Origin: Anomaloglossus baeobatrachus
Taxonomy: Eukaryota > Chordata > Amphibia > Anura > Aromobatidae
Direction: 5' to 3'
Length of the DNA: 64,000 nt
Assembly (NCBI RefSeq): GCF_048569485.1
Contig: NC_134354.1
Coordinates: forward strand, 84,419,664 to 84,483,663
The notes under the pieces were generated by a model. It did no database searches. It was not told where the DNA came from and worked only from the letters and a program-made list of their open reading frames with translations. Position numbers and translations under genes: made by a program. Below, in pieces: positions 22,181-34,463 of this stretch. Within the stretch, counting starts at the first letter, position 1. Every line of letters starts with the position of its first letter.

Positions 22181-23283
22181 TGTGACGCCCTGGACTAGCC
22201 AGTTAGTCACAGTTAGAGCCCCGCACAACACCTGTCCCCTAAAAAGGTGTCATCAGCCAACTATTAAAACCTAGTCACCTCCCTCAGAGCTTGATGGACA
22301 CACCAGGGGGTGGAGTCAGGCAGTTGGCCACGTCCACCGAGGAGTTCAAAGAGCCTGAGGCAGGAAACACATGTTCAGTTCAGTTCAGTTCAGTTGTTAG
22401 TCGGAGTGGAGTTTGAGAGGGCAGTGGAGGAGCACAGGCCTGTGTGACAGGCCTGTAATAGACTGACAGGTGCCAGGGTTGGAGCCCGGGTACCTTTGGC
22501 TAGGAGGCATACGGTGGCCTCAGCCTGCAGGAGCCGGGAAGACGGCTCGGTGGAACCGTGGTGGACCGGGACAGGGTAGTGGCACGCCGATACCGACCCG
22601 GGGAACCGACTCAGAAACCGGAGAACAGAGGGGGGTACTCAGACCCTGAAACGAGGTCCAGAAGCCACTGGACTGAGTTAGTTAACTGATTGGGTGGGAA
22701 AGGACCTATAGTCCAGACCGCAAAGTTTTTACTGAAGACAACAGCCCAACGAGGGGGATAGAAAACCACCGCAGAGGCAGAGAGATCCCACGGGCCAGCG
22801 TCTGCAGGCAAAAGGGCTCTCCTGACATCCACAAAGCCAGGGAGCGGACTTTCGATGCTGAAGCGCAGGTAGCCCACAAATACACAACACGGTGCAGGAG
22901 AAAGGCAGAGACCACCAACCGGGTGGGGGACCAGACGCAGCTGGCTGCGGGCACCAACCACCATCAACTTGGTTTACCAGAGACTTGAGTGTGTTACTAA
23001 TCGTGAGTACATCAGTGCCCTCCGGCCGCCCATCTCCCTGCACCGCCCAACTACTCCCTCAACGGGTCCCCGTAAACCGCAGCTGTGGTGTCCACCTTCA
23101 CCACATCCCGTGGGTGGCGTCACGAACTTAACACAGCTCCGGCTGTACACCTACGTTCCCTAAACCGTCAGCCCCTTTCAGATCGTAGTGACCACAGGGC
23201 CCCCGGGTCCAGAGACGCTCGAGCCACCCACCAGCGAGCCCGGATCCGAGCGGCTCGGCTGCAGCCGAGCACGGGGCGGTACA
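22181..23283 (+). mobile_element. Solo LTR (c), Ty3/Gypsy-like, 1,103 bp
   Basis: It begins TGTGACGCCCTGG and ends GGGGCGGTACA, with direct CTGG on both sides (22177-22180, 23284-23287). The first 31 bp form a hairpin pairing TGTGAC with GTCACA. It shares CACACCAGGGGGTGG, CACCGAGGAGTTC and GTGGGTGGCGTCACG blocks with the LTR at 34874-36069, so these two are one subfamily, distinct from (a/b) and from the complete element. A (TTCAG)n run of about four copies occurs near 22375. Confidence 0.85.
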
Positions 23284-23410
23284 CTGGTCAGACCATCCAG
23301 AGGCATCACAGCTCTGGACCAGACCCCAATCAGAGGAAAATAAAACTTTCACACTCCCTATCTATGATCTGCAGCAATTTTTATGGCCACAACTGATTGT
23401 CCCTTTGCCA

Positions 23411-23815
23411 TACTGAGGCTGTATGCGCATGTTGCGTCGTGTTCCTGCAGAAATTTCTGCAGGGATTTGACAACACATGTGCGTGTCAAATCGCTGCAGA
23501 AACACGGCATAATGAATGCAGTGTTTCTGCAGAAAAAAAGCCGATTCCATGTGCTCTGGATGCAGCCTCTCCCATAGACAGAGCAGGAGCTGCATCCAAA
23601 GAGCACGGAATAATTGACATGTTGCTTCTTAGAACGCAGTGATTTGGAAAAAAATGTTGGCATCCAAATCGCTGCGCTCTCAAACGCAACGTGCGCACGT
23701 CTCATGCACAATCTTCATAGATTGTGCAGGGGACACAGGATGCATGCATTTACGCTGCAGTGCAATACACACAGTAAATGCATGAAATTCGGCACCATGC
23801 GCATGAGCCCTGATA
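23411..23815. mobile_element. Small foldback element
   Basis: The left end TGAGGCTGTATGCGCATGTT is mirrored at the right by CATGCGCATGAGCCCTGA. The interior has further CTGCAG-rich inverted pairs and shows no coding. The target duplication was not resolved. Confidence 0.45.
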
Positions 23816-23879
23816 GTTCTGCTTCACATAACTTGTCTTATTTACTGCTCTATTCTATGTCCTGTTCTGTGTAAGTATA

Positions 23880-24062
23880 TGACTGTTCAGATTTTATGTT
23901 ATACTGAGCCTGATGAAGAGGCCTGAGTAGTCTGGAAAGCTTGCTATTATTACCATCTTTTCAGTTAGCCACTAAAAGGTATCAACCACTGAGGACTTCA
24001 GTTCTTTTAAACAATTTTTTTTTATCTCTACTGGCTAACACGGTACAAAGATATAATTTACC
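23880..24062 (+). repeat. Dispersed repeat with CTGATGA...GAAAGC core
   Basis: CTGATGA (23910-23916) is followed by AGAGGCC, TGAGTAG, GTCT and GAAAGC; the closing part reads CACTGAGGACTTCAGTTC and ACTGGCTAACACGGTACAAA. I associate this composite with a widespread lower-vertebrate retroposon tail. The first part resembles a decayed hammerhead core with a short hairpin, but no cleavage triplet or stem I is convincing here. Confidence 0.45.
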
Positions 24063-24880
24063 TGGACCCCACACAAACATTTACACTGTATAATTGCTTG
24101 CATACAGTAATACAGTATAATGGCCCTAGGCAGACCTCCATAAAGTATTAAGGCTCCCATCATAACCCTCCAAATAGTATAATGGCCACTCCATAGCCCA
24201 CCATATAGTATCATTGATCCAACATAGTCTTCCATATGGCTATGTTCACACGCGGCATCTTTTTTTGGTCAGTGCATCTTGAGTGCATGTTAAAATGCAC
24301 CAAAAACGCACCACGGCAAAAACACATCAAAAACACAATGCGTTTTTACCACGTTTTCCCCAATGCATTTTTACCATGTTTTCCCCAATGCATTTTTTAA
24401 GTTAAATCTATGGACTGGAAGGGCTCAAAAATGCGCAAAACGTATTGACATGCTGCATCTTGAAAAACGCAGTCAAGAGGCAGCCAACAAAAGATGCCCA
24501 GTGTGGACAGCAAAATAGAAATCTCATAGACTTTGCTGGGGGAAGGAAATGCATGTATGTAGGTGCATCTTTGTGACCTCAAAAAAGCACCAAAAACGCA
24601 GCAAAAGATGCAGTGTGTGAACTTAGCCATATAGTATAATAGGCCCCACATTGCCTTCCATATATTATAACGCACCCCATAGTCCTCCATATAGTATAAT
24701 GCACCCCTTATAATCCTCCATATATTATAATGCACCCTCATAATAGTATAATTCTCCCCATAGTTATATATATAAATATTACAATGCATCCACCATTGTC
24801 ACTATATATTATATTGCAGCCACATAGTCCTTCAAATAGTATATTGCATTCCCCATAGTCATCCATATAGTATTATAACC
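24063..24880. repeat. Degenerate tandem repeat with an inserted foldback element
   Basis: Phrases like CCATATAGTATAATG recur irregularly every 25-35 bp at 24140-24238 and 24629-24880. Between them, 24239-24628 is a foldback element starting GGCTATGTTCACACG and ending TGTGTGAACTTAGCC. It is rich in AAAAACGCA-type words, and ATAT lies on both sides. No coding. Confidence 0.55.
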
Positions 24881-25149
24881 ATTGGCCACCAGTGTGCTCA
24901 CTGATTTGGAAAAAACCCCACAAGCCCCCCCTCATATCTCCACTTTCCCCCGCCACTCCAGTCTCTGCAGTGGCGTATATTCTGCAGCTCTGCACATCTT
25001 GGTACAGTGAGTACGCAGTAGTGATGTCATTATATCGCGGATGCTAAGAGAGAATGATGTAGGAGGGGGCAAACCGCTCCCTCTTTCATCATAGCTTTCA
25101 ATTGTGAAGCCAATACAGTTGAAAGTGTAATGCCAGATGCCTACGCTGC

Positions 25150-26228
25150 TGTGGCGCCCCAGGACCTGGTCGCCACAGCAGCATTGCCCTCCCAAAGGGT
25201 TAATGCTGAGCCTGGAGGTAATTGGGAGGTTCATTGGCCAGTAAGTTTAACATCCAACGCAGTTCTCCCTCCGGCCAGCAGGGGGAGCTCTGAACCTGGA
25301 ATTCCAGGGAGCATTCCTTAAGTCTGACCTGAGGGAGGAAGTAGTGGTCAGTCTGTAGAGAGAAGTGATAGGAAGCAGACGCAGAGTGTGCTGTCCTGTG
25401 GATCTGGGGCCTAGAGCTGGAGTAGCTTGGCCCAGGGAAGCAGGAGTAGCAGAGAGGCAGAGAAGAGACTCGGACATCGGAGTCTGTGGCCACCAGGGCT
25501 TAAAATACTCCCTGGTAGCCGAATCTGAAGGGCAGGAGAGCTGCAAGCACCTGGCCCATAAACAGCCCGAAGGTACAGCTGCATCATCAGGGCCCGGTGT
25601 GGACTCCAGCAGAGAAGCACCAGAGAGGGCCTGCGCAGCCTACCACAGAGGGAAAGGGACGTACCACCGGTCCCAGCAGCAAGAGGGCCATTGCTAGATC
25701 CAGAGAGCAGGGTCCTATAATAGTAAAGAAAAGAACAGGAGTAGGCCTCATACTCAGCTGGCCAAAAAGATCACCCCAAGTACTTCCAGGCCGACCGGAT
25801 CCCCTTCACCACCTGTGACGGTCTCCCAGGACTGGACTGTTCTTAAAGTAAAAGAGGAGAAGGTAAAGAGACTGTTGTTTGTGCCTGGTTCTTTCATTGC
25901 CTGTCGGCCCTGCACCGTGTTATCCACACAACACCATAGACTTTCACGAGCACCAACAGTGTCCCCGGGGCACCGCTCCACTTGTGGGGAGCAGTACCAC
26001 CATTGCTGCCATATCATCACCCCGGAGGCCTCACACAGCAGCGGCCGCTTAATAGCCGCAAACCACAGGTGGCGTCACAAAACAAATACTTTAATTGCTC
26101 CCAAGTCACCAGCCATATTTAAACTAACACCCACCAGGGCCACGGAGTCGGGCCCCGCCACCACTGACTACCCCCGGACTAGTCCGGCCCGGCACCGGGT
26201 GTCCCATAGCCCTGGGGTGGGCGAGTCA
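25150..26228 (+). repeat. 5' LTR of the Ty3/Gypsy element
   Basis: It begins TGTGGCGCCCCAGG, ends GGGCGAGTCA, and starts with the hairpin TGTGGCG/CGCCACA. It is related to the solo LTR at 46867-47981 (shared GGACTAGTCCGG-like, GGTTAATGCTGAGCCTGGAG and CCTGGAATTCCAGGGAGC blocks). Confidence 0.93.
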
Positions 26229-26481
26229 AATTTGGCGTCACGAACAGAATTTCGTGCCCGGCGCCCACCGGGTACTGTGCGCCTTTGAAAAGACTGTGTG
26301 TTTACTGTTTGAAGACTGCCGCCGCTATTAGCTTCGCTGAGTGCAGGAAGAAGAGGGGCATGCCCGAAAAAGAGCGCGAAGGGAGCGCGCCATCAGAGCG
26401 GAGGGTCGTTAGCCCCGCGCTACCCGGAGGAGATTGTAAAAAGAAAGTGGAGCCTGGTAAGGTTCACTAAGGGGGAGGAAG

Positions 26482-27531
26482 ATGTCCGACACTGAGGGAG
26501 AGCCGGTGGCTGTAGTAGTTGAAGACGCAGCAGCGCCGGCCGTTGTAATCCCAGTCGCCGTCACCCCAGCCCCCGCGGTAGCGCCGGTAATGCCGATCAC
26601 AATGCCGTACATCCCGGGAGCAGAATGGCTGCCGCAGTACTCCGGGGAGTCCCATACCCTGAGCGACTTCAGAGAAAGGCTGCACAGCTTGTTCCCGGTG
26701 TATCCGCTGACTGAGAGCCAGAAGGTGGGCATATTAATGGGGCAGCTAGCCGGCGCAGCCCAGCGTGAAGTGAAGTCCTGGCCTGATACAGATAAAGGGA
26801 CAGCAACCCAGATACTGGCCAAGTTAAAGAGTACTTTCGACACCCGCACCGCAGCAGAGATAAAGATGAGATTCTTTGGGTGCAAACAACGGGCCACAGA
26901 CAGCATAAGGGACTATGCCTTAAACTTGCAGGAGGCCCTGAAAGCAATTAAACAGGTGGACCCAGAGAGTGTACGTGAAGAAGACAAACTCCTAACTGAG
27001 CAGTTCATAGAAGGGCTCCTGTCAGATGCCCACAGGACCCAGCTGCGTATCATGGTCCTGCAGAACCCTGCTCTGGACTTTGCAAAGTTTAAGAACCAGG
27101 CCATCCGGGTACTGAGGGAATCTACACCGAATGACCCAGTACCCCTCCGGCCTCTTGCTATCACGTACCCCGGGGTGGTGCCTGCAACACGATCTGCTGC
27201 AGGGGCTGAGGCGCAGTCCCTGGATAAGGATCCCGCTGCAGAGCTCAGACAGCAGGTCCAGGAGCTAACCAAGACTGTAGCTGCCCTTGCCAAGACCGTG
27301 CAGTCTCTACAAGTGACCCCATCGCCTGCAAGAATCGAGTTGGCCTCCAGCCCAGATGACGTCCCATGGATGCGACAGAGGAGGATTCCGCCGACCCGAG
27401 GAAAAGACACAGACCGGTATGATTCAATGGGACAACCGATCTGCCGCCGCTGCAGCCAGGCGGGCCATATTGCAAGACACTGTCCTTTAAATGGGCCGAG
27501 CCTGGGGCCAGGAGCCGACCCCCAGGTGTAA
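26482..27531 (+). CDS. gag-like polyprotein of the Ty3/Gypsy element
   Basis: The product has 349 residues. An alanine- and proline-rich N-terminus (about residues 1-50) is followed by a capsid-like helical region with [56 protein letters not shown] and [16 protein letters not shown]. Then comes a predicted coiled stretch ([20 protein letters not shown]) and a C-terminal zinc knuckle [14 protein letters not shown] (CX2CX4HX4C, about residues 325-338). Gag forms the particle in which the element's RNA is reverse transcribed. Start choice: the first ATG after the LTR and leader, with a purine at -3. The pol region follows directly. Confidence 0.85.
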   Translation: MSDTEGEPVAVVVEDAAAPAVVIPVAVTPAPAVAPVMPITMPYIPGAEWLPQYSGESHTLSDFRERLHSLFPVYPLTESQKVGILMGQLAGAAQREVKSWPDTDKGTATQILAKLKSTFDTRTAAEIKMRFFGCKQRATDSIRDYALNLQEALKAIKQVDPESVREEDKLLTEQFIEGLLSDAHRTQLRIMVLQNPALDFAKFKNQAIRVLRESTPNDPVPLRPLAITYPGVVPATRSAAGAEAQSLDKDPAAELRQQVQELTKTVAALAKTVQSLQVTPSPARIELASSPDDVPWMRQRRIPPTRGKDTDRYDSMGQPICRRCSQAGHIARHCPLNGPSLGPGADPQV

Positions 27532-27566
27532 GGAAGCCCGGCTCAACCCCCAGTCGCAGCAAGTAT

Positions 27567-30500
27567 GTGGGAGGACGCCCGGTCCTTCCTATTGTGCTGG
27601 ATGGGATCCCTTTGAATGCCCTCCTGGATACGGAGTCCCAGGTAACAACCATCCCTTATAAACTGTACAAAAGATATTGGGCTGATTCAGACATTGACCA
27701 TGGCCCAGATGATGATTTAACAATTGTGGCCAGTAATGGTCAGCCCTTACCTCAAATTGGGTATAAAGAAGTAATCATTAAAGTGGGGAGGGTAGAATTG
27801 CCATGTCAGGGGATGATAATTGTAGATATTGATCGCAAAGAATCTGACCCACTGCTAACCATTGGTACAAATGTGATAGAAAATTGTATTGCCGAAGTGA
27901 TAATTTTGTTGCAACAGGCGTCTGAAACTGCCAGCTCCGGGCAGCAGCATGCCCTACAGAGGGAGATCAGAGCCCTGATGAGGAGGCATCAGGTAGAGCA
28001 GGCCGGAGGAGAAATTGGCAGTGTGAGAGTAAGTGACCCCCTCCCCATTGCAATACCCCCAAGAAGTGAAATGTTGATATGGTGTCGGGCAGCAATAGGC
28101 CTCAAGGGTCAGGATTACCAGGCCTTGGTAGAACCGGTGTATTCAGTCAGTAGGCCTGGAGTCCTGATAGCCAGAGGGGTAGCAGACGTCTGCAAGGGGA
28201 GAGTGCCCGTCCGTGTCCTGAATTGTGGGGAGGAGGAAGCCAAATTGCCCCGGTACGCCACTGTAGCAAAACTGTACACTGTCAGTAACAATACCATCAA
28301 AGCAGTGGAACCCTTGATCCCGTCCGACCAGGCGGAAGACAATGGCTCCAATGGGCAGCTGGAAGACTGGTGCCAAAAATTACATGTGGGCACCGACTCC
28401 ACCCCCTCACACCAAAAGCATGGGGTTTACCGGGTGGTACAGGAGTACGAGCGGGTCTTCAGCAAACACCACCTAGATTTTGGGCAGGTAAAAGGGGTTA
28501 AACATCAAATCCCCACGGGTGATCATCATCCCATTAAAGAGAGATACCGCCCTGTACCCCCAGCACAGTATCAGCGTGCCAAAGAAATGTTACGGGAAAT
28601 GAAGGAGGCTGGGGTGATCAGAGATAGCTGTAGCCCTTGGGCAGCTCCACTAGTGCTCGTAAAGAAAAAAGATGGTACAATGAGAATGTGCGTAGATTAC
28701 AGACAAATTAACGCATTACACATAAAGATGCTTATCCACTACCCAGAATAGAAGAGTCACTAACGGCCTTAAAATCAGCTAATTATTTCTCCACCCTGGA
28801 TCTCACCAGTGGGTATTGGCAGGTTCCCGTGGCAGAGGCGGACAAAGAGAAGACTGCATTCACGACACCAATGGGTCTCTGTGAGTTCAATTGTATGCCG
28901 TTCGGGCTCTGCAATGCCCCAGGGACATTTCAGAGATTGACGGAGTGCTGCTTGGGCCATCACAACTTTGAAACCGTGCTATTGTACCTGGATGACGGCA
29001 TAGTCTACTCCAAGACCTACGAAGATCACCTGAGGCACTTAGCAGAAGTGTTTGAGTCCCTGTCGGAGTATGGCCTGAAGATAAAGCCGTCCAAATGTCA
29101 CCTCTTGAAGCCAAAAGGTACAGTACCTGGGTCATGTGGTCAGTGCAGAAGGTGTGGCACCTGATCCAGAGAAAGTCACCGTAATCAAGGACTGGCCAAG
29201 ACCCACCACGGTAAAGGAGGTGCGGCAGTTCCTTGGGCTGGTGGGCTACTACCGAAGGTTCATTGATGGTTTCACAAAGATAGCAGCGCCTCTTCAAGAT
29301 CTCCTGGTGGGCCAGCCAAAGCAGGCTAAGAAGCAGAGCCCTCCATTTGAATGGAACAGCCAAATAGAAACATCTTTTGTCCGGCTGAAAGGGGCTCTCA
29401 CGGGAGAAGAAATTCTGGCCTACCCTGACTACAGCCAGCCGTTTGTACTGTATACAGACGCCAGCAACGTGGGACTGGGAGCAGTTCTGTTCCAGGTGCA
29501 GGGAGGCAGAGAGAAGGTGATAGCTTACGCCAATAGGAAGCTTCGGCCCACAGAAAGGAATCCAGAAAACTACAGTTCCTTCAAGCTAGAGTTCCTCGCT
29601 ATTGTTTGGGCAGTGACTGAACGCTTCAAGCACTATCTGGCATCGGCCAAGTTCACCATCTTCACGGACAACAATCCGTTGACACATCTGGCAACAGCCA
29701 AGTTAGGTGCGTTGGAACAGCGATGGATGGCCCGGCTGTCTAACTTTGAATTTACCATCAAGTACCGGGCTGGCAAGAAGAATAACAATGCTGATGCGCT
29801 GTCCAGAATGCCTCACTTACCCGAGTCTGGAGAAGACCTGGATGAACTCGAAGAGATAGAGTTACCGGCTTTCCATCACCAAGGTGTTTCCCAGTGTGAG
29901 CATGCTGTAGGAGTGAAGCGCTCGAGCCAGCACGAGATCTCGGTCAACCCATTACTCCACCATAATTGGGAAGAGACACAGAACGGTGACCCGGCCGTGC
30001 GATTGGTCAAAGAAAAGCTAGCACAAGCTGAGACCCATCTCGGTCCAGACGCTCCACAAGAAGCCCAGCAGTTGTGGAAGGAGAGGGGACGACTGTTCAC
30101 CTACCAAGGCAAGCTCTGCAAGAGATATGTCAACTGGCGAACGAATGAACTCGTCTGGCAGATAGTGGTCCCACAGAGGGATGCTCCAATGGTCCTAGCA
30201 GCTTACCATGATAAAGCAGGACACTTCGGGTGGAAGAAGTTGGAGACCCTACTCCGCGATCGGTTCTACTGGGTGCACATGAGAAAGATGATCGAGAAGT
30301 GGTGCCGAGACTGTGGTCCGTGTAACCTGAGGCGGAAGGATGATGCCAGCCAGAGGTCTCCCCTACAGGCAATTGTCACGAAGCAGCCCATGGAGTTGGT
30401 GGCCCTGGACCACGTGAAGTTAACACCAAGCCGGTCAGGCTATGTGTACGCCCTCACCATTGTGGACCATTACTCTCGTTTCCTGGTAGTAGTGCCTGTG

Positions 30501-31595
30501 AAGGACCAGACAGCCAGAACAGCAGCTAGAGCATTCCAGGCATACTTTTGTCGGCCTCACGGTTATCCGGAAAGGGTACTGACTGATCAAGGTCCTGCAT
30601 TCAAGACCGAAGTGTTCCAAGAGTTCTGTAACATGTACGGCTGTAAGAAAATCCGAACAACACCGTACCACCCCCAAACCAATGGATTGTGCGAGAAGAT
30701 GAACCATGTGGTTATTGATATGCTGAAGACTCTACCTCTGGAAGAAAGAAACCAATGGCCAGAGAAGTTACCAGATCTGGTAGACCTGTACAACCATATC
30801 CCAGTAAATTCGACCAACTGCAGCCCTGCTTACCTGATGCGAGCCAGACCTGGCAAGTTACCTGTAGACTTTGAGATGGGGACTGTGTCACCTGAAGCGG
30901 TTCAGGAGATAGAAGATTGGGATACAGAGCGACAACAGCAGTACCGCAAGGTCCAGGAATGCGTAGAAAGGAGCCTGTCCCAAGCAAGAACGAGACAAGA
31001 GCAGAACTACAATCAAACAGCCCCAGCAACTCCCTTAGCACCTGGAGAACAGGTCCTCAAGAAAAAGCGGAGGGCGCATAAATTAGATGATCAGTGGGAG
31101 AATGAACCCTACACCATTATTCCCTCCAACTTTGACAATAGTAAGGTAAGCCTTATAAGCAAAGATGAAGGCAAGACCTATCAAGCAGTTTCTCGAGACC
31201 GCCTGAAAGCGTGCCCTGAACGGTGCAGAACCCAAAAAGAAGTAGAAGAAGTACAAGAAAGTCCCCAAAGTCAAGAAGAAGAGGAAGAGATGATCCAAAC
31301 AATCCTTGGAAAATTCCCCAAAACTTGGACCCGAATAAACAATGCCATAGTGGTACCAGTCTTGACGTTCCCGCAGTTGGTCGAGCCAGAAACAGAAGAG
31401 GTTCCAGATCCACCAAAAGAACCGTCCGCTCCAACACAAGATGACACGCCAGCAGTAGAACAGGAGGCTCAACCCCCTGCCAGTGGTGAACCTGTCGTAC
31501 CCTTGGCGAATCTGAGACCCCGTAGGCAACCAACATGCATCCCTGACAGGGTTAGGCCTACCAATAACACGGGGGGGGGCAGACACTCCAAGTAG
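27567..31595 (+). pseudogene. pol region of the Ty3/Gypsy element
   Basis: Domains in order, approximate positions: aspartic protease (27580-27900, around [15 protein letters not shown]); reverse transcriptase (28450-29110, with FNCMPFGLCNAPGTFQR and the YLDD catalytic box); RNase H (29380-29790, FVLYTDASNVGLGAVLF); and integrase (30190-31100). The integrase has a zinc-binding region HDKAGHFGWKKL..CRDCGPC and core motifs LDHVKL, VLTDQGPAFK and YHPQTNGLCEKMNHV. The C-terminal tail is acidic and proline-rich. RNase H directly after the RT with integrase last is the Ty3/Gypsy order. The region is broken about twice but otherwise well preserved. Confidence 0.9.
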
Positions 31596-32091
31596 TCAGG
31601 GACAAACCCCAGAGCTACGCCGGTCCCAACGTAGCACTCGGGGACAGCCCCCTCCAAGGTATAGAACATAGAAAGTAAAATACCTAACAGAGTGTAAATA
31701 GGTGTGTGAAAATGTCTGGTATGTAATGTTTTGTTTTAGGTGATTAAATGGACAATTGGGCCACTGGACTATGGGTGGCCAACACTCTAATTGTACATAG
31801 TTAGCACCAGTGTGCTCCACACCCCTGAAGAAAAACCCGTCCGGCGTGCATAGAGTGTGGTCATAATCATTTGTCTGACACACGCCCAGAGCCTACGTTG
31901 GGGGTTTGATCGCGGCGGGTCCCCCATGGAGCAGTGTAATGGACACCCGGCAGGGAGCCACACTGGACTCTTATAGTAGTGTTTAAGTTTGTAACGTTTA
32001 AGTAATGCGCCTCCCATAATGGGATGAAATGTTTTAACATGTTATGTTTTGTTTCTACAGTCCGGGAGTACTGAATTTAACTAAGGGGGAG

Positions 32092-33166
32092 TGTGGCGCC
32101 CCAGGACCTGGTCGCCACAACAGCATTGCCCTCCCAAAGGGTTAATGCTGAGCCTGGAGGTAATTGGGAGGTCCATTGGCCAGTAAGTTTAACATCCAAC
32201 GCAGTTCTCCCTCCGGCCAGCAGGGGGAGCTCTGAACCTGGAATTCCAGGGAGCATTCCTTAAGTCTGACCTGAGGGAGGAAGTAGTGGTCAGTCTGTAG
32301 AGAGAAGTGATAGGAAGCAGACGCAGAGAGTGCTGTCCTGTGGATCTGGGGCCTAGAGCTGGAGTAGCTTGGCCCAGGGAAGCAGGAGTAGCAGAGAGGC
32401 AGAGAAGAGACTCGGACATCGGAGTCTGTGGCCACCAGGGCTTAAAATACTCCCTGGTAGCCGAATCTGAAGGGCAGGAGAGCTGCAAGCACCTGGCCCA
32501 TAAACAGCCCGAAGGTACAGCTGCATCATCAGGGCCCGGTGTGGACTCCAGCAGAGAAGCACCAGAGAGGGCCTGCGCAGCCTACCACAGAGGGAAAGGG
32601 ACGTACCACCGGTCCCAGCAGCAAGAGGGCCATTGCTAGATCCAGAGAGCAGGGTCCTATAATAGTAAAGAAAAGAACAGGAGTAGGCCTCATACTCAGC
32701 TGGCCAAAAAGATCACCCCAAGTACTTCCAGGCCGACCGGATCCCCTTCACCACCTGTGACGGTCTCCCAGGACTGGACTGTTCTTAAAGTAAAAGAGGA
32801 GAAGGTAAAGAGACTGTTGTTTGTGCCTGGTTCTTTCATTGTCGGCCCTGCACCGTGTTATCCACACAACACCATAGACTTTCACGAGCACCAACAGTGT
32901 CCCCGGGGCACCGCTCCACCTGTGGGGAGCAGTACCACCATTGCTGCCGTATCATCACCCCGGAGGCCTCACACAGCAGCGGCGGCTTAATAGCCGCAAA
33001 CCACAGGTGGCGTCACGAAACAAATACTTTAATTGCTCCCAAGTCACCAGCCATATTTAAACAGACACCCACCAGGGCCACGGAGTCGGGCCCCGCCACC
33101 ACTGACTACCCCCGGACTAGTCCGGCCTGGCACCGGGTATCCCATAGCCCTGGGGTGGGCGAGTCA
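32092..33166 (+). repeat. 3' LTR of the Ty3/Gypsy element
   Basis: It matches the 5' LTR at about 99 % by eye count and ends GGGCGAGTCA just before the duplicated CTGC. Confidence 0.93.
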
Positions 33167-33344
33167 CTGCACCCCCTCCCCACGCCTCATAGTGGTCATT
33201 GTGGTCTGCCACAATTGGCAGTACACCACTGCCCTGATCCAATAATGTATCACCTACTTGGGCTACTTGCAACAGTTTGGATTAAAAACAGTTTTTATCC
33301 TGTAAAGATCTACCTGTTCTCTGAATACTAAGCTCTGCAAAAAC

Positions 33345-33624
33345 ACCACTGATTGACAGCTTTCTGTGTACACTGTGCATAGGCAGAAAACTGCCATTCA
33401 GTGGTGGTAACGGGATTATACAAAGCTCACGAATCTAGAGGACTATCTGGCAGCAGGTATACTAGTCTTCTAGTGATAATCTCCTGCTGATAAAACACTA
33501 TTTTATATTAAATAAAAACCCAGCAAGGAGCACAGTAATCGGCACATCACTGGAATCAGGATCTCTGCCCCTACATTATGCTACTCTCAGAAAGGGTAGA
33601 AAAAACTTGGAGACAGATTCCCTT
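33345..33624. mobile_element. Family B TTAA element, left-truncated
   Basis: The right half matches family B: CATCACTGGAATCAGGATCT, CTGCCCCTACATTATGCT, then GAGACAGATTCCCT followed by TTAA. The left terminus is missing. Confidence 0.65.
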
Positions 33625-33628
33625 TAAT

Positions 33629-33982
33629 TAGAGCTAAAGTGGATTATATCTCTTCTCTAGTTTATTTGTGGTCTGGTTAGCCACATAAAGAAAGAGTCAA
33701 TATAGTTAGGGTCCATCAAATGAGGCACAATTTGTTGGGGATTGAATAGTTTATTCTTTTTTTTTTTTGTTTATTTTACTAAAAAACTGTTATCTGAGTA
33801 CCCCATGGTTTTTACATGTGTAGAAATAATATTCAATAATCGCACATTGTGTTTACATATACTTTGTAGATCAGGTGCTGAGTATTTACCTGCTTGTTTC
33901 AATTGGGAGGTCAAAATCCACAACTAACCATTTGATGCAGATTTTGCTGTGGGTGACCCCTAGATCCCCAGCTCCCTTTAAC
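33629..33982. other. Intergenic, nothing recognised
   Basis: AT-rich sequence with a T-run near 33760. No gene, no repeat structure. Confidence 0.4.
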
Positions 33983-34463
33983 CCTCTTTTACACGTCCGT
34001 GAAAATCACGCATGTGTTTCACGGACGTGTCAAAGGTGCGTTTTGCCCTCGGTGAGCTGTGTGTATGGCACACGTGTGTTCTCCGTGTGTTATCCGTGAT
34101 AACACACGGAGAACAGGAACTTTCTACTCACCTGTCCCTGGGGCTGATCTTCGGTCTCCGGTCCTGCAGACTCCCCGCTGCTGCTGCTTCCGGCTGCAGT
34201 GAAGTGAATATTCAATGAGCATAATGAGCGGCAGTCGGCAGCAAGTGACAGCAGCGGCAGAGACAGCAGTGCTGGAGAAGGTGAGTAATGTTTTTTTTCT
34301 CACAGACACGTCTTATTTCCGGTGCGTGTCACACAGAACACATCCGTGTGGTCTGTGTGTGTTACGTGTGACCCGATTGCGTTCCGTGTGACACCCATGA
34401 TGCCGGAGATAAAACGGACATGTCGGCGTGAGAAACACATGGACACACGTATGTACGGAACGG
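33983..34463. mobile_element. Foldback element, GGCCTCTTTCACACG-type family, fragment
   Basis: It starts CCTCTTTTACACGTCCGTG and has the same interior plan as 53345-53915: CTCACCTGTCCC, CTGCTGCTTCCGG, GTGAATATTCA..GAGCATAATGA, then the mirrored CAGCAGCGGCAG and GGTGAGTA. The right terminus merges into the palindrome at 34464. Confidence 0.55.

Larger units (their letters stand above)
25150..33166 (+). mobile_element. Nearly complete Ty3/Gypsy LTR retrotransposon
   Basis: Two LTRs (25150-26228 and 32092-33166) enclose gag and pol, and CTGC is duplicated at both ends (25146-25149, 33167-33170). The LTRs differ by about 11 substitutions and one 4-base length difference, roughly 1 %, indicating a recent insertion. 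A candidate primer-binding region follows the 5' LTR (about 26230-26248), and a purine-rich tract (CTAAGGGGGAG) precedes the 3' LTR. Parts in order: gag, protease, reverse transcriptase, RNase H, integrase; no envelope gene was seen. The coding part looks broken in about two places, so it is probably a young fossil. Confidence 0.93.

Noticed and set aside
22611-22967. 118-codon minus-strand frame
   Set aside because: Inside solo LTR (c), no domain, antisense to the LTR.
31596-32091. Envelope-like gene between pol and the 3' LTR
   Set aside because: No long frame, signal peptide or membrane segment is present there.
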